A stretch of 64,000 bases of DNA, from positions 9,634,001 to 9,698,000 of the forward strand of contig PUDQ02000001.1 in NCBI GenBank assembly GCA_002964805.2, given 5' to 3'. Each line of letters begins with the position of its first letter. Within the stretch, counting starts at the first letter, position 1. This stretch comes from Trametes villosa. Its lineage: Eukaryota > Basidiomycota > Agaricomycetes > Polyporales > Polyporaceae. The notes under the pieces were generated by a model, which was not told where the DNA came from, did not search any database, and saw only the letters and a program-made list of their open reading frames with translations. Shown here in pieces: positions 34,200 to 46,452 of the stretch. Made by a program: the position numbers and the translations under genes.

Positions 34200-36524
34200 T
34201 CAATCCTGCGGCTTCTCCGCATCGTCCACCACATGGCCCTCCTCACGCTCCCGCGCCCCCTCTCCCCTTGCTTCCCCCTCGGCATCTGGCCCCTCCTCCC
34301 CAAGCGCCCAGTTCTCGTCCCGCTGCGTATGTAACGGTAGCGCGCGCATCGGCAGGCTCACAAGCAGTCCGACGCCCGCGACCCCGATGGCGACGCGCCA
34401 GAGCGTCGCGAGCGCGTGTGCGAACGCGCGCCGCGTGAGGTCCTTCTCGGGTTGCGCCATGCCGCGCACGAGCGGGATGACTGCATATGCGACGTTGTCG
34501 AGCCCCGGGAGCGTGGCTTGAACGGATGCGGGGATGTGGGCGCGGAGCTGGTTCTGGAGGAGCGCGCCGCCGACGGTCACTCCCCAGATCTGCGAGTACG
34601 AGGGTTATGTTACTATAAGCTCCACCGGGATATGGTGCGGGGTATGTCTGCTCACCGATGCGAAGGAGCGCAGGAATACAAAGAACGCGAGCGCGAACGC
34701 ATTGGATGTGACGGGCAGTGGTGCAAGAACCGGGAAGTACGTAGCGGAGTACAGGATGCCTACGCCGACTCCCGTGATGATCTGGAAGCCGATCGACGCG
34801 CCGCGCGCGGTGTCCTCCGTGGCCATGCTCAGGAGTCCTACGCCGACGAGGACGAACGCCCAGCCCATCCAGAGCTGGGGGCGGTACCTGCGTGTCTTCG
34901 CGACGCTGATACCGGCGATGATCGCCATGGGTCCTGTTGAGAAACAGAGTCCGAAGAGGTCGATGCCCGAGGCTGTAGGAGAGGCGTCCTTGCATGCTTG
35001 GTAGTAGACAGGGAGGTAGTCTTTAGGAGCAACTGTTTAGGAGAGGCAGCGCGTATATCGGGGCAGGACTTACATATCAGGAGGAGGTTGACGAAGGATA
35101 TAAGGAATATTTGGAGATATCTACAAGTGCCAGCGTAAGCGGAGATAGCTCAAGGGATCCGCTGAACGTACGTACCCGCTCAGGCTAGTTCTGTTTGACA
35201 AAATGTGGGCAGGCACCTACCATCCCGTTGCGTTAGACATTGACTAGTATCAGGTGTATGTCCTGGAAACCTACGATGGGGTTTGCGCAGAAACGCCACT
35301 CATATAATCCCCACACACAGAAGACCACAAAGCTGAGGCACAGCGGTACGAGTACGCTGGGCGACTGCCACGGGAATTGAACGCCTCCCCATGTAAGAGC
35401 TATCGCGCACGCGCATGAGGCACCGATGAGAAGCGTGTTTCCGCTACCAGAATGGCGCATCAATTTCGTCACTAGTTCTTGCGTAGGGCCGAGTTAGATT
35501 ACTCACAACCAATCCAGTCTCTTGAACACTTCCCAGGACGATCTTGATTTCACTTGGCGCGTCGGCGTACGCATAGTGAGGAGCAGCAAGGCGGCGATGA
35601 GGCCTCCCGCGGGAACATTGAGGTCTAAACGCTACATGTCAGCGCTGAAGACTGGCCCAAGCATATGTATGCAGGACGTACAGAACAGCCATCGCCAGGT
35701 TGTATGGTGCGCCAGTGCGCCTCCAACAACTGGCCCCACCCCTCCCCCGAGGGCCCAAATCCTAGAGAGTCGTAGCAATGTGATTATCCTTCGGCGAATT
35801 GTATAGGTAGCAATACTTACAAGCCAAAGAGACCGTTGTAGGCGCCCCGTTCTTGCAGTGTGACCATGTCGGAGAGGATGATCTGCGAAAGGGTGAGGAT
35901 GCCGCCGGTCCCCGCGCCATGTACGGCTATCGCGTGTCATAAGCAATACTGCATTCGGGGGAGATTCACGAAGGCAACTCCTCACCTCGTCCGGCAATGA
36001 GCATGTTCATGCTTTGCGCGGCACCAGACAGGGCAGAGCCAACGATGAATACTGCGAGAGCCCCGAGCATGACTTGCCGGCGTCCATATGCCTTGGTATC
36101 CATGAAGACATCAGCATAAATATAACGAAGGGTTCGTCCATGTTAAGTCGTACCTCGGCAAGCCCGCCGCTCAGCGGAAGGAGCGCAGTGCTCGAGATCG
36201 CATACGCGCTCGCAACCCATAGAAATTGGTCCGAATGGAGGTCGCTCACGATGACCGGCAACGCGGTGGACACAGCATACTAAGACATTCAGAACATCAA
36301 CGTTAGTACCGTACAGCAAAGAATTCATTGAAGGGAGTGCGACGTACCCCCTCGAGGACGCCAAAGAAGGTGCCGGAGAGGAGACAGGCGAGGATGACCC
36401 AGAAGCGAGCGCCCTTGGGCGAGGCCGTAGGCGCCGGGGTCACTGTAGCAGAGGCGGGGACTTTGGATAGGTTAGAGAGAGGGGCAAGCTGGACGTCGCT
36501 CGCTTCTGCGGCTGAGGTGGACAT
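34200..36524 (-). CDS. MFS transporter, DHA2-like (14-TM drug/metabolite exporter)
   Basis: The start is ATG 36524 (MSTSAAEASDVQL), a hydrophilic N-terminus before the first membrane segment FWVILACLLSGTFFGVLEG. Many exons follow. Landmarks are YAVSTALPVIVSDL (TM1-2 loop), a motif-A remnant AYGRRQVMLGALAVFIVGSAL, HGAGTGGILTLSQII, the antiporter motif C in GGGVGPVVGGALAHHTTWRW followed by LNVPAGGL, and later helices GNTLLIGASCACAIALTWGG, MAIIAGISVAKTRRYRPQLW and GASIGFQIITGVGVGILYS. The tail is acidic and ends DDAEKPQD. Proton-driven export of a small molecule at the plasma membrane is expected from the family. It lies between two P450 genes on the same strand, which fits export of a P450 product or self-protection, but that is inference. 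Confidence 0.9.
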
Positions 36525-37296
36525 TCTCGCGGTCGGCGGAATAATGAGAGGTGGAAGATGGGTGCGTATGCGCGCACGCGCACACAGGTGGCAGTGAGAG
36601 GGGTAAGGCCAGGAGGCAAGGCCTGAGACTGTGGTTGAAGATGCAGCACCAGTGTCGCCGTAGAGGCCGCGCCCGCATGTGTGGGAGTACGTCGGCTGCA
36701 AGCGTGCATGCACCCTACCGAGATCGGAATGCTGGGATATTCGGAAACGGCCTGCGTGTGCATGTGAAGACGAAGGAAGCCTTCGAATCCGCAGAAGCCG
36801 GCAGGGCGCCCATGTGCTGATTCTGGCGAGTACTTCCTCCGCGGGGAGGCGTTTCTGTTCGAACCTTGCCCGCGCGCGCATTGTCGAGTCACCATCCCGG
36901 CGCGAATAAACAAGGAACGCACAGGAGTAATCATAGTGACGTATACGGTAATTTCGAGAGGAGGCTGGTACACTCACATAACATACAACACACCATCGAC
37001 AGCGTAATGACAGCGCGGGATACCGTACAGCATGGCCGCGCACGGCCGCCACGAAGCCGCTGCGCCGGAGTTACGCAGCCGCGCCCAGGGACCACGGCGC
37101 TCTCTTGAAAAATAGCAAACTCAAACCCTCGACGTCCTCACCCCACGACCCGGACCTAGCAGTGTCTCTCGCACTGCGTAGCTGCAGACTCCACTTATAG
37201 TTGGACAGCGTGAACAATGTCCGACGCCGCTCCGAACCGGGGCGTGAGCTTCGCCGGGAACGGGGAGGGGTGGCTATAAGCAATGGCCGATGTCAG
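36525..37296. other. Intergenic, MFS promoter
   Basis: About 770 bases between the end of P450 no. 3 and the start of the transporter gene on the same strand. No ORF with protein character is seen. Confidence 0.45.
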
Positions 37297-39412
37297 TTAG
37301 CCTTGCGAAGCTTCAGATGTAGCAGCGGAGGATGCCGTGACGGACCTGACGAGTCCGGAGCTCCAGTGGACATTCTTGACTGCGTCGGGGCCTGTAGAGC
37401 CTTCTGCGTTCGCGATGCGGAAGACGTGCAGGAGCGACGCGATGGTGAGGAAAAGCGTGTCGTCCGCGAAGTACCGTCCAGGGCACACCCTGCGTCGCCG
37501 GAACAATGAGTCAGCGAGGGGACAACTACAGGCTGGCGGGGGACTCACCTGCGTCCAAATCCGAAGGCAGCCCGGGCAGGGTCTGGCTCGCCCGTAGGCT
37601 TCGCGGGCGTCGGATCGTAGCGGTCGGGATTGAATTCATCAGGACTGGCGTACACCGACTCGTCGTGGAGCATCGCGCTGCGTTTCAGATGTCAGAACGC
37701 TTCCGCGAACAGGAACAACTCCGACGCACTAGAGGTTCGCAAGCACCGTAGTGCCCTTCGGGATGTATCCCCCGCGGTACTCATCGCTGTCGAGTGTCGC
37801 ATGGGGCACGCCTGCGCACCACATCTGTCAGATGCTCATCGCTGCGTATCACGTCGCGACGCACCAAGGTTGGACACGGCCTTCCAGCGGATGCTCTCCT
37901 TCACCACATTCGAGAGGTATGGCAGCTGCGCGCGGTCGTCGAAGGTTGGCAGGCGGTCTCGTCCGATGACGCGGTCTAGCTCCTCTTGCGCACGCTCTTG
38001 TACGGCTGGGAACAAGATCATCGCGAGCACGAAGTTCCGCATGGCGACGATGGCCTAGAAGAGGCAAGGTTTAGCCATGCGGTGCTGGGAGCATGGTTGA
38101 AGGTCTCACAGTATCGGCTCCAGCTACGCGGAGGAAGCACGGTCAACTTAGGGCTCAAAGAGTTGAACGAATGTCGCATACCACTGTACACATCCCCGCA
38201 ACAGTCCCGCACGAACTCGTCACGCGTGAGTCCGGTCCCCTGCCAGGGCAGGTCGTCTTGCGCCAGCAGGCGCGTTGCCAGACAAGAGGGCACTTCACTC
38301 CCGGAGGCCTTTCAGAAATGCAAGCATGAGCTGTGGTCTTCATCGCCGAATGGAAAGCTCGTACGATGCGCTCCGTGACGTCTTGGTACGGCTCCGAACG
38401 CATCCGAACAGAGAGCCCGCGCTCGATTGCCGCCTGGCGGCGGAACGACGCACCCGGGAACCACCTCGGAGTGTACTTCACTGGACATTATGGGGCATGG
38501 TCAGTGCCGCACATACACGGGAATATGAGATATCGTGGCCCGGCACTCACATATAGGGAAGAGGTCTACGAGTGCGAAACCGGGGCGCGCTTCGGCGTGC
38601 TCACGGACTATCTCTGCAATCTCGATGAAACGGTCCTTGGCGGACGTGACCTGGTGGCCGTAGGTGGTCATCATGATGATGGCTCCAGTCAAGCTAGAAA
38701 TGCGCGGATTGAGCTCCAAAGCGGCGCCATACAAGAGAATTAGGCTTACTGTCGGAAGTTGTCAACCATGCCAGGCCCAGTTACGTTGGGCGTTGCGAGG
38801 AAACGATTGAGGAGTGCGGTGACCTCGCGCACGATGACTGGGCGGTGCAGCCGTACGACGACCGCGGGCTGGAACTCTTGCTGGACGATGCGCCGCTGCG
38901 CGACGAATGTCTTCCCATACGACATGAGCACGATGTTCCAGTCGTAGCGCATCCTAACATCATATCAGCATAAGGGCCGGGGCGCGTCAGGCCCAGGTCC
39001 ATTGCACTTACAACTCCTTGATCATGACGAGGCGCGGGCGCGAGGAGTACAGCGCGCCCTTCTTGTCGAGCAAGTCGCGCGCGGCCTCGAACGAGTTGAT
39101 GACGAGTAGCGGTGTGCCGAGTGCGGTGAAGTATAGCACGTCGCTCGCTGCAAACAGTACATTGGGTGGCTTCAGCACTCAACAAATGCACGTGTGGTAT
39201 CACGGCGACTCACCGTATTTGCGTGTCATCTCGGCGTACTTGATCCATTCGTATCCGCCTTTCGGGAGGTCCTTCACGTTCCCAATGAGGATCTTGGGCT
39301 TAGGCCCCGGAAGGCGAGGCTTGCGGGAGCGTCCGCCCAGCACGAACAACAGCAGCGACACGAGAAGCGCAGCTGCGACCGTCGTGCCCGAAAACATCAC
39401 CTCGAGCGCCAT
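37297..39412 (-). CDS. Cytochrome P450 monooxygenase no. 3 (CYP64/CYP5144-like)
   Basis: The start is ATG 39412 with a membrane anchor (TTVAAALLVSLLLFVLGG) and hinge PRLPGPKPKILIGNV. The N-terminal block YFTALGTPLLVINSFEAARD is followed by DWNIVLMSYGKTFVAQRRIV (C-helix) and TGAIIMMTTYGHQV. The I-helix is AGADT joined across an intron to AIVAMRNFVLAMILF. Further on are RVIGRDRLPTFDDRAQLPYL, VVKESIRWKAV (ExxR), DEFNPDRY and a heme loop FGFGRRVCPGRYFADDTLFL split by an intron after GR. The C-terminus ends SEASQG. The pattern matches basidiomycete P450s annotated as O-methylsterigmatocystin-oxidoreductase-like; that name says nothing about the real substrate. All key residues are present. Confidence 0.9.
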
Positions 39413-40518
39413 TGTTCGTCGGTATGCTGAACGTAACAGAAGTGTGTGTGTGCTGGTGGGACTCGGACTCCCTGTTTTGACGTCCCGTGGTTGCAGGCGG
39501 GAGCCCGATGGATATGGATGGGTTCGAAGGCGCGAAGCGCGAGGGATTCGGGTATGGCGGCAATGTCGCCGGCTCACCTGGTCGTGTGTCTCCGAACCCA
39601 ATCAGGAACCGCAGAAGCCGCTCACTCCGAGCGCTGTCGGGGTTACACAGGCTGTAGTTGATACTGCGCTGACGTCTTCGTTGTATTGCTTCCGCTGACC
39701 TTCTTGGGATGCAGCCTATAGATACAGCAGAACACTGCCATCTGTCAAGGCGGAGTAGGTCAGCAGAAGGATAGCGGGATTACAACGTAGAATACTTGTG
39801 CTGCGGAATTTACCGCTGGAGTTTCGTCGGCGTCGGCGCTACAACTCAAAAGGAATAAAGATTGCGCACCAACTTGCCATATGATTCAGTTAATGTAGTA
39901 TGTTCCAGGCATATCCAGGAAGTTTACTGGTCTGCATCCCCTCGTCGTGGTGCCAGGTTGCAAGAAACTGCTAAATCAATCTCTCGCGGGATGGTAGCGG
40001 TGATCTCGCGTAACGTCACAAAGCCCTAATCAGTACGCAGCATGTCACACGCCGTTTCCTGGCCCGCGTGTGTCCGGCGGGGTTGTCCCCGCGCCGCACC
40101 CATGGCCAGCGCCGGGAAATGCACGCTGAACCGCATTTCAACTTCTCGAATCCTTCTGCTCTTTCTGGCGCATACGGCTCCCGGCAGCTCGTCCAAGAAT
40201 TACATGGGCTCGCGTCTTCCTCTTATGCGTCACCACGCCGGGCCAGCGCCGATAGACCGTCACCCCGGGCGCATCGTGGAATCGGACGCGCGGGCGCAGT
40301 CTTCTGGCGTATTGTTATATCGCCTCCGCTCGCAGCTCTTCTCGCGATCCGAACGCTCAGTAGCTTCCTGAGGCCCTAGGAAAGACTTCTTCCGCGCGCG
40401 GAGTTGTATGACGCGGCCAACAACTCGGCTCACATGCGCACTTCGGAACCAGTGTCGTCGGAGGCTTGGCTTATAGTCTCCTGGGCTCGATGTCATTTCC
40501 GCAGATTGTGTCTCGAAC
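39413..40518. other. Divergent promoter region
   Basis: About 1.1 kb between P450 no. 3 (leftward) and the methyltransferase gene (rightward). It may serve both. I see no additional gene; the plus-strand open stretch at 40042-40371 has no protein-like features. Confidence 0.45.
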
Positions 40519-42467
40519 ATGTCTTCTCCTACTCCGGCTCCTCTGCACGCGTCTACACTTCGTGCCGCCATCGTCTCTGCGGGCGTGCTCCCGTCCAGCA
40601 TCGGCACCCTTCTGGATACCTACAGTAAGTTTCCCGAGTCCCCTTCAAAGCTCATTGACCCACTAACCCACCTCGTCCACAGGCCGATCACATGTATTCA
40701 GTGCACTCGAGCGGGGTATTCTCAAGGGGACACTCGTGGTAGTGGACCATGACGGCACTTATAGCTTCGGCCAGCCATTGAGCAAGGAGACGGCTCCAGC
40801 CGTGACTATGCACATACGCAACTCCCGCGTATGGACGCGCATCATGCTATCCCACGACCTCGGAGGTCGGTCTGATGTCTATTCTAATGCACGCGCAAAG
40901 GTACTAACGAGCGGCAGTTGCCGAGGCGTACATGCAGGGCGAATTTGATGTCTCTAGCTTGCAAGACATGCTCAACGTAAGTGTTTGCACACGCGCATGC
41001 TTCGTGGCTGACCGGCGTTTCTCCCCTGATAGCTCTGGCTGGACAACCGCAAGAGCCTCTCGGGGCTCGCTAGCCTCCTCAGTTCATTCTTCCATCGCTG
41101 CTCGGCCCTTGCAATCAATGCGCTCGGTTCCCAAGCCCTCGGGAACGGCATGTCCAGGTGGAATGTGGAAGTAGCATATGATACCTCCAACGCGCTCTTC
41201 GAAGTAAGCCGCCAATACCATCCCCTCCTGCTGCCCACTGAGCTCACGCGCTGCAGTGCTTCCTGAGCGAGGAGATGATGTACTCCTGTGCGATCTGGGG
41301 CGAGGAGGAGGGCGGATTTTGCGGAGACCTTGTCTCCGGGCCGTTCCCAGGTGACCTCGAGGCCGCGCAACAGCGCAAGATCGCGACCATCCTCGCGAAG
41401 GCGCGTGTTCGCCCCGGCGACCGCCTCCTCGAGTTCGGCTCCGGCTGGGGTGCCATGTCCATCGGGGTGGGTCTCTCCTCCTTACGTCTACGTCCCAATA
41501 CATGACAGAGTGCTGACGTTCTTCGCTGCCGTGCATGCAGGCGGCAAAGCTCGGATGTATGGTTGACACGGTGACGCTGTCGCGCGAGCAGCGTGCGATG
41601 ACGGAGCAGCGCGCGGCGGAGGCGGGCGTCGCGGACCGCGTGCGCGTGCACCTGTGCGACTACCGCGAGCTCCCGCCCGACTTCGAGCACGCGTTCGACG
41701 CGCTCGTCGCGTCTGAGATGGTCGAGGCATGTTTTCCTTCCTTCGCTACCCAGAAAGTCTTGTACTAAGAAGGACACCGCAGGCGGTTGGCCCGAGGAAC
41801 TTGGGCACGTTCTTCCGCACGCTCGATTGGGCGCTGAAGCGCGACCGCGCCACGGTTGTTCTCACCGCGACGAGCCAGCCCGAGCACCGTTGGAGCGACT
41901 ACCAGTACGTCCGACTGCTTCTCCGCAGATTCTACCTCGGCTAATCATCCGGCGCGGTGCAGGCCGGACGACTTTGCGCGACACTACCACTGGCCAAACA
42001 CGCATCTTCCGAGTCCGCTCTCGCTCGCGAACGCGGCGCAGGAGGCGACCCCGGGCAAGTTTGTTCTGCACAACCTCGAAGACCACGGCATCCGTACGTC
42101 GCCCTCCCTCTTGCTATCACTCGCTCCTGCTATCTTTATCTCTGACATCTGGTACACGGCGCAGACTACCCACGCACATTGCGCGAGTGGGGCCGCCGCT
42201 TCGAGGCGAACTTCAAAGGCAAAGTCGTGGCGGACCTGCAAGAGCGCTACCCGCAGCTGCGCGAGCCCGGCGCGCTGGAGGCGTTCAAGCGCAAGTGGCG
42301 GTACATGTTCGCGTACGCGGAGGTCGGGTACGCGCGGGCGTACACGAACCTGAACTGCTGGACGTTCACGCGCCCGGTGAGTGCCTCACGCTGTCATGGT
42401 GGCGAGAGGATATAGAGCTGACGCCGTACTTTGTGCGCAGGAGAACCCGTTGGAGGTATGCGCTTGA
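40519..42467 (+). CDS. Cyclopropane-fatty-acyl-phospholipid synthase-like SAM methyltransferase
   Basis: About ten exons; the first three are 40519-40624, 40683-40865 and 40918-40976, and the last encodes ENPLEVCA with TGA at 42465-42467. The N-terminal domain has RGILKGTLVVVDHDGTYSFG and AEAYMQGEFDVSSLQDMLN, as in Cfa enzymes. The SAM-binding motif is RLLEFGSGWGAMSI, followed by DTVTLSREQRAMTEQRAAEA, DYRELPPDFEHAFDALVASE, the lipid-site segment HYHWPNTHLPSPLSLANAAQ, TLREWGRRFEANFKGKVV, and FAYAEVGYARAYTNLNCWTF. Family members transfer a methyl(ene) group from SAM to unsaturated fatty acyl chains in membranes; some fungal relatives may act on other lipids. Position between P450 no. 3 and the DUF6534/hydrolase genes hints at a lipid-modifying role, but this is inference. 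Confidence 0.9.
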
Positions 42468-44101
42468 GAGGATGTATCTTTCTTGGAAATTATATGTCGT
42501 GCGAGTTCCCCTGTCTTGTTTGGGACTTTCAGTGGACCGTCCGTCGGACACTCGGCCTCACGAGGCATCCAGCGCGCTCTAGCGCACTCCTCAGATATCA
42601 GCGCGCCCGAACATGTCTTGTAACATATCTTTGCGCCCGCCGGAGCTATGTCTAGCACGGCAATCGATCTCCCCCGGATGGAGACCAACAATTCCAAGAA
42701 TGTAGAGCTTTGGCAGCTACAGCGACACTCTGTCGCGCTGGCCAGTCCACATGCTCGCGGAGCAAGGGCGGTCGTGCCAACTGCCAACCTACTCGGAGAG
42801 GCGCGGCCCCCGCGGACAGGAGACTGCGATCGCCCGCGCCGAATATGCCAAGCGCGGGGCGTACGTCATGTCTCCATACCTATAGACCCCGGGCGCGAAG
42901 ATCTCGCATTTGGAGGTGCACGAGGCCGATGCCGCGCTGGTACGGCGGCGGAGAGAGAAAGATGCGGGGGCGCAGCACTTCCATCGCCGGTCAAAGAGGG
43001 TGCGTGCTCTGCTCCCTTAGAACGCGTCGGGGCACTCACTCAAACAGGGTCAAGTGTACGAATTGGGTGCGCCTGCCACGCTGCCTTTTCGGTTCCTGGA
43101 CAGAACCTCTGAAGATACATCGCGAAGGCGAAGATTGCTCGGCGAGCACTGTCTGGCTGATAGCGAACACGAAGCCTGGCCCGGCGATGGGCGCGAAGCT
43201 GCCAATTGGCTGCGTTTTGCATCCGTCACAGCCGGATTCGCGCAGCACCGTTGTGGCGCAATGCAGGCAGAACCTACTGACTCCTCGCGAAAACTCAGTG
43301 CCCCTGATGAACAAACTTCGCAGTATTCTGCCGCTTTCCTGTCAGATCCTGCGCATGCTTCATATTGTATGATGCATTCCCCTGCGTCAGGTGCGCCGTT
43401 CCCAAGATACGAGCACGCCTGGGAGTGCAGCACAGCATCTGTGGGAGGCGCGGCAGGAATAACCTGCTGCGAGCGCGCCCCGGAGCTCTCTCACCCCATC
43501 GAGCCCATCGTGCGGTGACGACTTGCACCGCGGCATCCTCCGATCAGAGCGCTACCACCGGGGGAAGGCGAGCGGGAGTACGGCATGCTGGGCGAGAAGG
43601 GGGCTAGCGCGACCCGCGTGACGGGCACACACATTCACTTCCGGCCGCGTCGGGTCCCCACTGCTCGTCTCCCCGGACCCCCGGCCGCTTCCATGTCAGC
43701 CCTCGTTCTGGCGATAGAGTGCGCGAATCTGGTCCGCCTCGTTGTGGTTTTAGTGCATACTCGGCCGGGGAGAAGCCGCGCGGGCGCGGAGGGAGGGGGA
43801 GGCCAAGGTTACTCCTCCCGGGCGCGAGCACATGCCCTGGCTGGAGAACTTCTCGAAGCAGAGGCACGGCGCTCGTCCAGGGACCTCACGACATCGCCCT
43901 CCGGACGCCTTTTAGGGCGGCGGGTGACTTTGCAGGGGCCGCCCGCGCAGCGCCCACCCTCCACGGTCACTCGCAGTCGCTCCGCTTAGGTGCTTTCCGA
44001 GTCCGACCGCCTAGTAGCATAGCCGACCAGCCCCGTATCGCAGACCGCGCGCGTCCTCGGTTGCTCCAGGTCTCTTTCTTACCTCCATCGCTGCTGCTGC
44101 C
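42468..44101. repeat. Upstream part of duplicated unit A (from about 42.7 kb), no gene modelled
   Basis: From about 42.72 kb on, this region is recognisably similar to 48.77-49.97 kb, in the same order and orientation relative to the following DUF6534 gene. Examples are CATGCTCGCGGAGCA against CATATGCTCGCGAAGCA, CTGTCTGGCTGATAGCGAA against CTGTCTGGCTGTTAGCGAA, and GGATTCGCGCAG shared by both. Short reading frames are partly conserved on both strands (for example FCLHCATTVLRESG on -), which could mean an undetected small gene, a shared promoter, or simple homology by descent. I could not build a gene. Confidence 0.6.
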
Positions 44102-46165
44102 ATGTCCTCGGGGGCGCAGGATATCCGCGCCACGGCCGGCGCAGGCCTCATTGGCGTCTACATCTCTGTTGCGTGAGTGCTTACTCTTCCCGCTCAAGGA
44201 TAACTGCGCTGACATTATCCCGCGTCCAGGATGTACGGCTGGACCATCTTCCAGATGGCGCACTACTATCAGCGCAGCTGGCGCACCGACACTTGGTGGC
44301 TGAAAGGCTACGTAAGTATTCCTCACTACGCCCGTGCTTCAGCGACTTTGAGAGCGCCGTCTGACGACAACGCCCTCGCGCAGGTGTTCTATATCTGGTA
44401 AAGACGAATGCACATATGAGGGACGATATCTAGCTCACCAACGCTCTGTGCTCAGGGCGATCGAGACTGTCCACACGTACCTGATCTGTGCGTACATCTG
44501 GCGGTCGGCGATTGCGGAGTTCGGGAATCCCCTTGCATGGGATGTCACGACAAGGTGCGTGCCACAACCGCTCGACTGCTTCTGGCGGTGGCTAATGCCG
44601 GTTTTTACTACAGAGTGGATGATGTGAGTTTCGTGAAGGAAGAGTTTATGATATGTGCTGACGTGCAAATCCCGGGTACAGATGACCACATGGGTCACGG
44701 TACGTCCAGCCGTCTCCTCCTTGACTCTATTGCTCAACGTATCTATGTCTACAAACAGGGCCTGATCATGCTTTCTGTTCACCTGTGAGTGTCAATGCGG
44801 ACGGGCGGGCAGGCGATATTCTGACACCCATCCTCGTTCAGATTCTACATCCGACGATTATGGATCTGTGCGTCTCCCGCCTATCCCGTTGTATCCCAAC
44901 CCACAATCCAGGCTGACGTCGCTTCCCACCAGTGAGCCGGGGGAACATCCTTCTGTGCGGCGTAGTCGTGCGTATAATACTGCAACTTGGTATATGGCGC
45001 GGGCTGACGCATACCCCCCAGACACTACTCGCGTTTGCCCACTTCGCCCTTGAAATCAGTGAGTAGCGCCGCCCCCTCACCTACCCTGTAAAGCGTGTCT
45101 GACGAAGGACCTGCAGCCGTGGTCGTTTTGACGTGCGTAGCACTGGATGATTCCTACGAGCGCCGCGCATCTGACACCTCCCTCGATACAGCATCAAGTT
45201 CCCGAGCTTCGACCAATTCCACAAAACGACAGTGAGTGCCCCAAGCTCCCCTCACTCACTGAGCGAACGTACTGATTAACGTGGGCGCAGCCGTACTATA
45301 CTGGTTCGCTCGCCATCGCCGCGGCGGACGACATGATCATCGCGGCCTCGCTATGCTACTTCTTGTACACACGGCGCACGGGCATTCGAAGGTACTTCTG
45401 CTCTGCGAGGCTGCTAGCTATCGGGGGGACACCTTCTCACCTAGGGTCGCAGCACGGACACGCTTGTGAACAAGATCATCACGTACTCGATCATGACTGG
45501 CGCCGTGACGAGGTTGGTCCCGCCGTCGCATAGGCACTTTCCTCGTCCGCCTGGGGTGCGTACTCACACCCCCGTCCGCTTAGTGTCGTCGATATTGCCA
45601 TCCTCATCTGCGTAAGTTCTCACTATTTTCGTTACTACGTCCGCATTCTGACGCATGTTCTTACAGTTCGTCGCGATGCCCGACAACCTCGTCTACCTGG
45701 CGCTCTTCGACTTCCTCCCCATCCGTATGGCCCATTCTTTTCATTTTGCGCGACCCATGCTAATCCTTGACCTTCAGTGTACATCACGTCCTTCCTCGCA
45801 ATGTCAGTCGACGCGCCCGCCATGGTCTTCGAGGCAACCACACCCGCTGACATTGAACGCGCCGCCTACAGGCTGAACGCGCGCGAGCACCTGCAGAAGA
45901 TCTCGGCGGTCTCGACCTCGGCCACGTCCGGCGCGCTCTCGGGGTTCCAGCTCGCGGACCTACGGCCCGGGGAGAACCGCGACCCTGTTTCGAGCAAGGT
46001 GGGTATGGTCCCTGCTTGGTTGGTTGAGTGCTGACAGGTGGTGGGTAGTTGGTGTTCGGGTTCCCGAGCACGATGACTACGACTACGTCTGGGGCGACGG
46101 ACACGATCAAGGACGACCCGATCAAGGACGACACGGAGGAGCGCACGGGCGGCGAGGCTGTCTGA
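44102..46165 (+). CDS. DUF6534-type multi-pass membrane protein, copy A
   Basis: The ATG at 44102 (MSSGAQDIRATAGAG) is followed by more than ten short exons. Exons of 14, 10, 18, 26 and 26 nt lie at 44384-44397, 44614-44623, 44682-44699, 44759-44784 and 44842-44867, and all keep frame. Membrane-type segments include GLIGVYISVAMYGWTIFQMA, ETVHTYLICAYIWRSAIAEF, GLIMLSVHLFYIRRLWI, GNILLCGVVVRIILQLGIWR, LLAFAHFALEI and the C-terminal DUF6534 core SLAIAAADDMIIAASLCYFL through ITYSIMTGAVTSVVDIAILI to FLAMLNAREHL, where an intron removes DNA between AM and LNAR. The cytosolic tail is Ser/Thr/Asp-rich and ends GGEAV. The family is common in Agaricomycetes and has no assigned function; a seven-helix receptor-like topology is likely but unproven. 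Confidence 0.85.
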
Positions 46166-46452
46166 GTGTCGTCTTTGCCGCCATGAGCCTTGCTAGCTCG
46201 GCACGAACGGTCTGCCCGAGCACTGGGCGGGTCAGTGTATGTGTACTGTGCATGCGTATATGTTGTACGAACAGGCTTTGTAGATCCTCTGGCTCGCTTG
46301 CTTCCATATGATATCTTGCGCTTTGATTACTTCAGGCAGGTCGGAATGGATTACAATCGTATGCGCAGATATTGCGTGTAAAATGTGCACAGAATGCGTC
46401 ATACACTGGTAGTGCCCAGAAGCCAATCTTTCAAGAAAAGTAGTACAGCGCG
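46166..46452. other. Short convergent intergenic region
   Basis: About 290 bases between the ends of the DUF6534 gene (+) and hydrolase copy 2 (-); only 3' untranslated sequence is expected. Confidence 0.5.
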
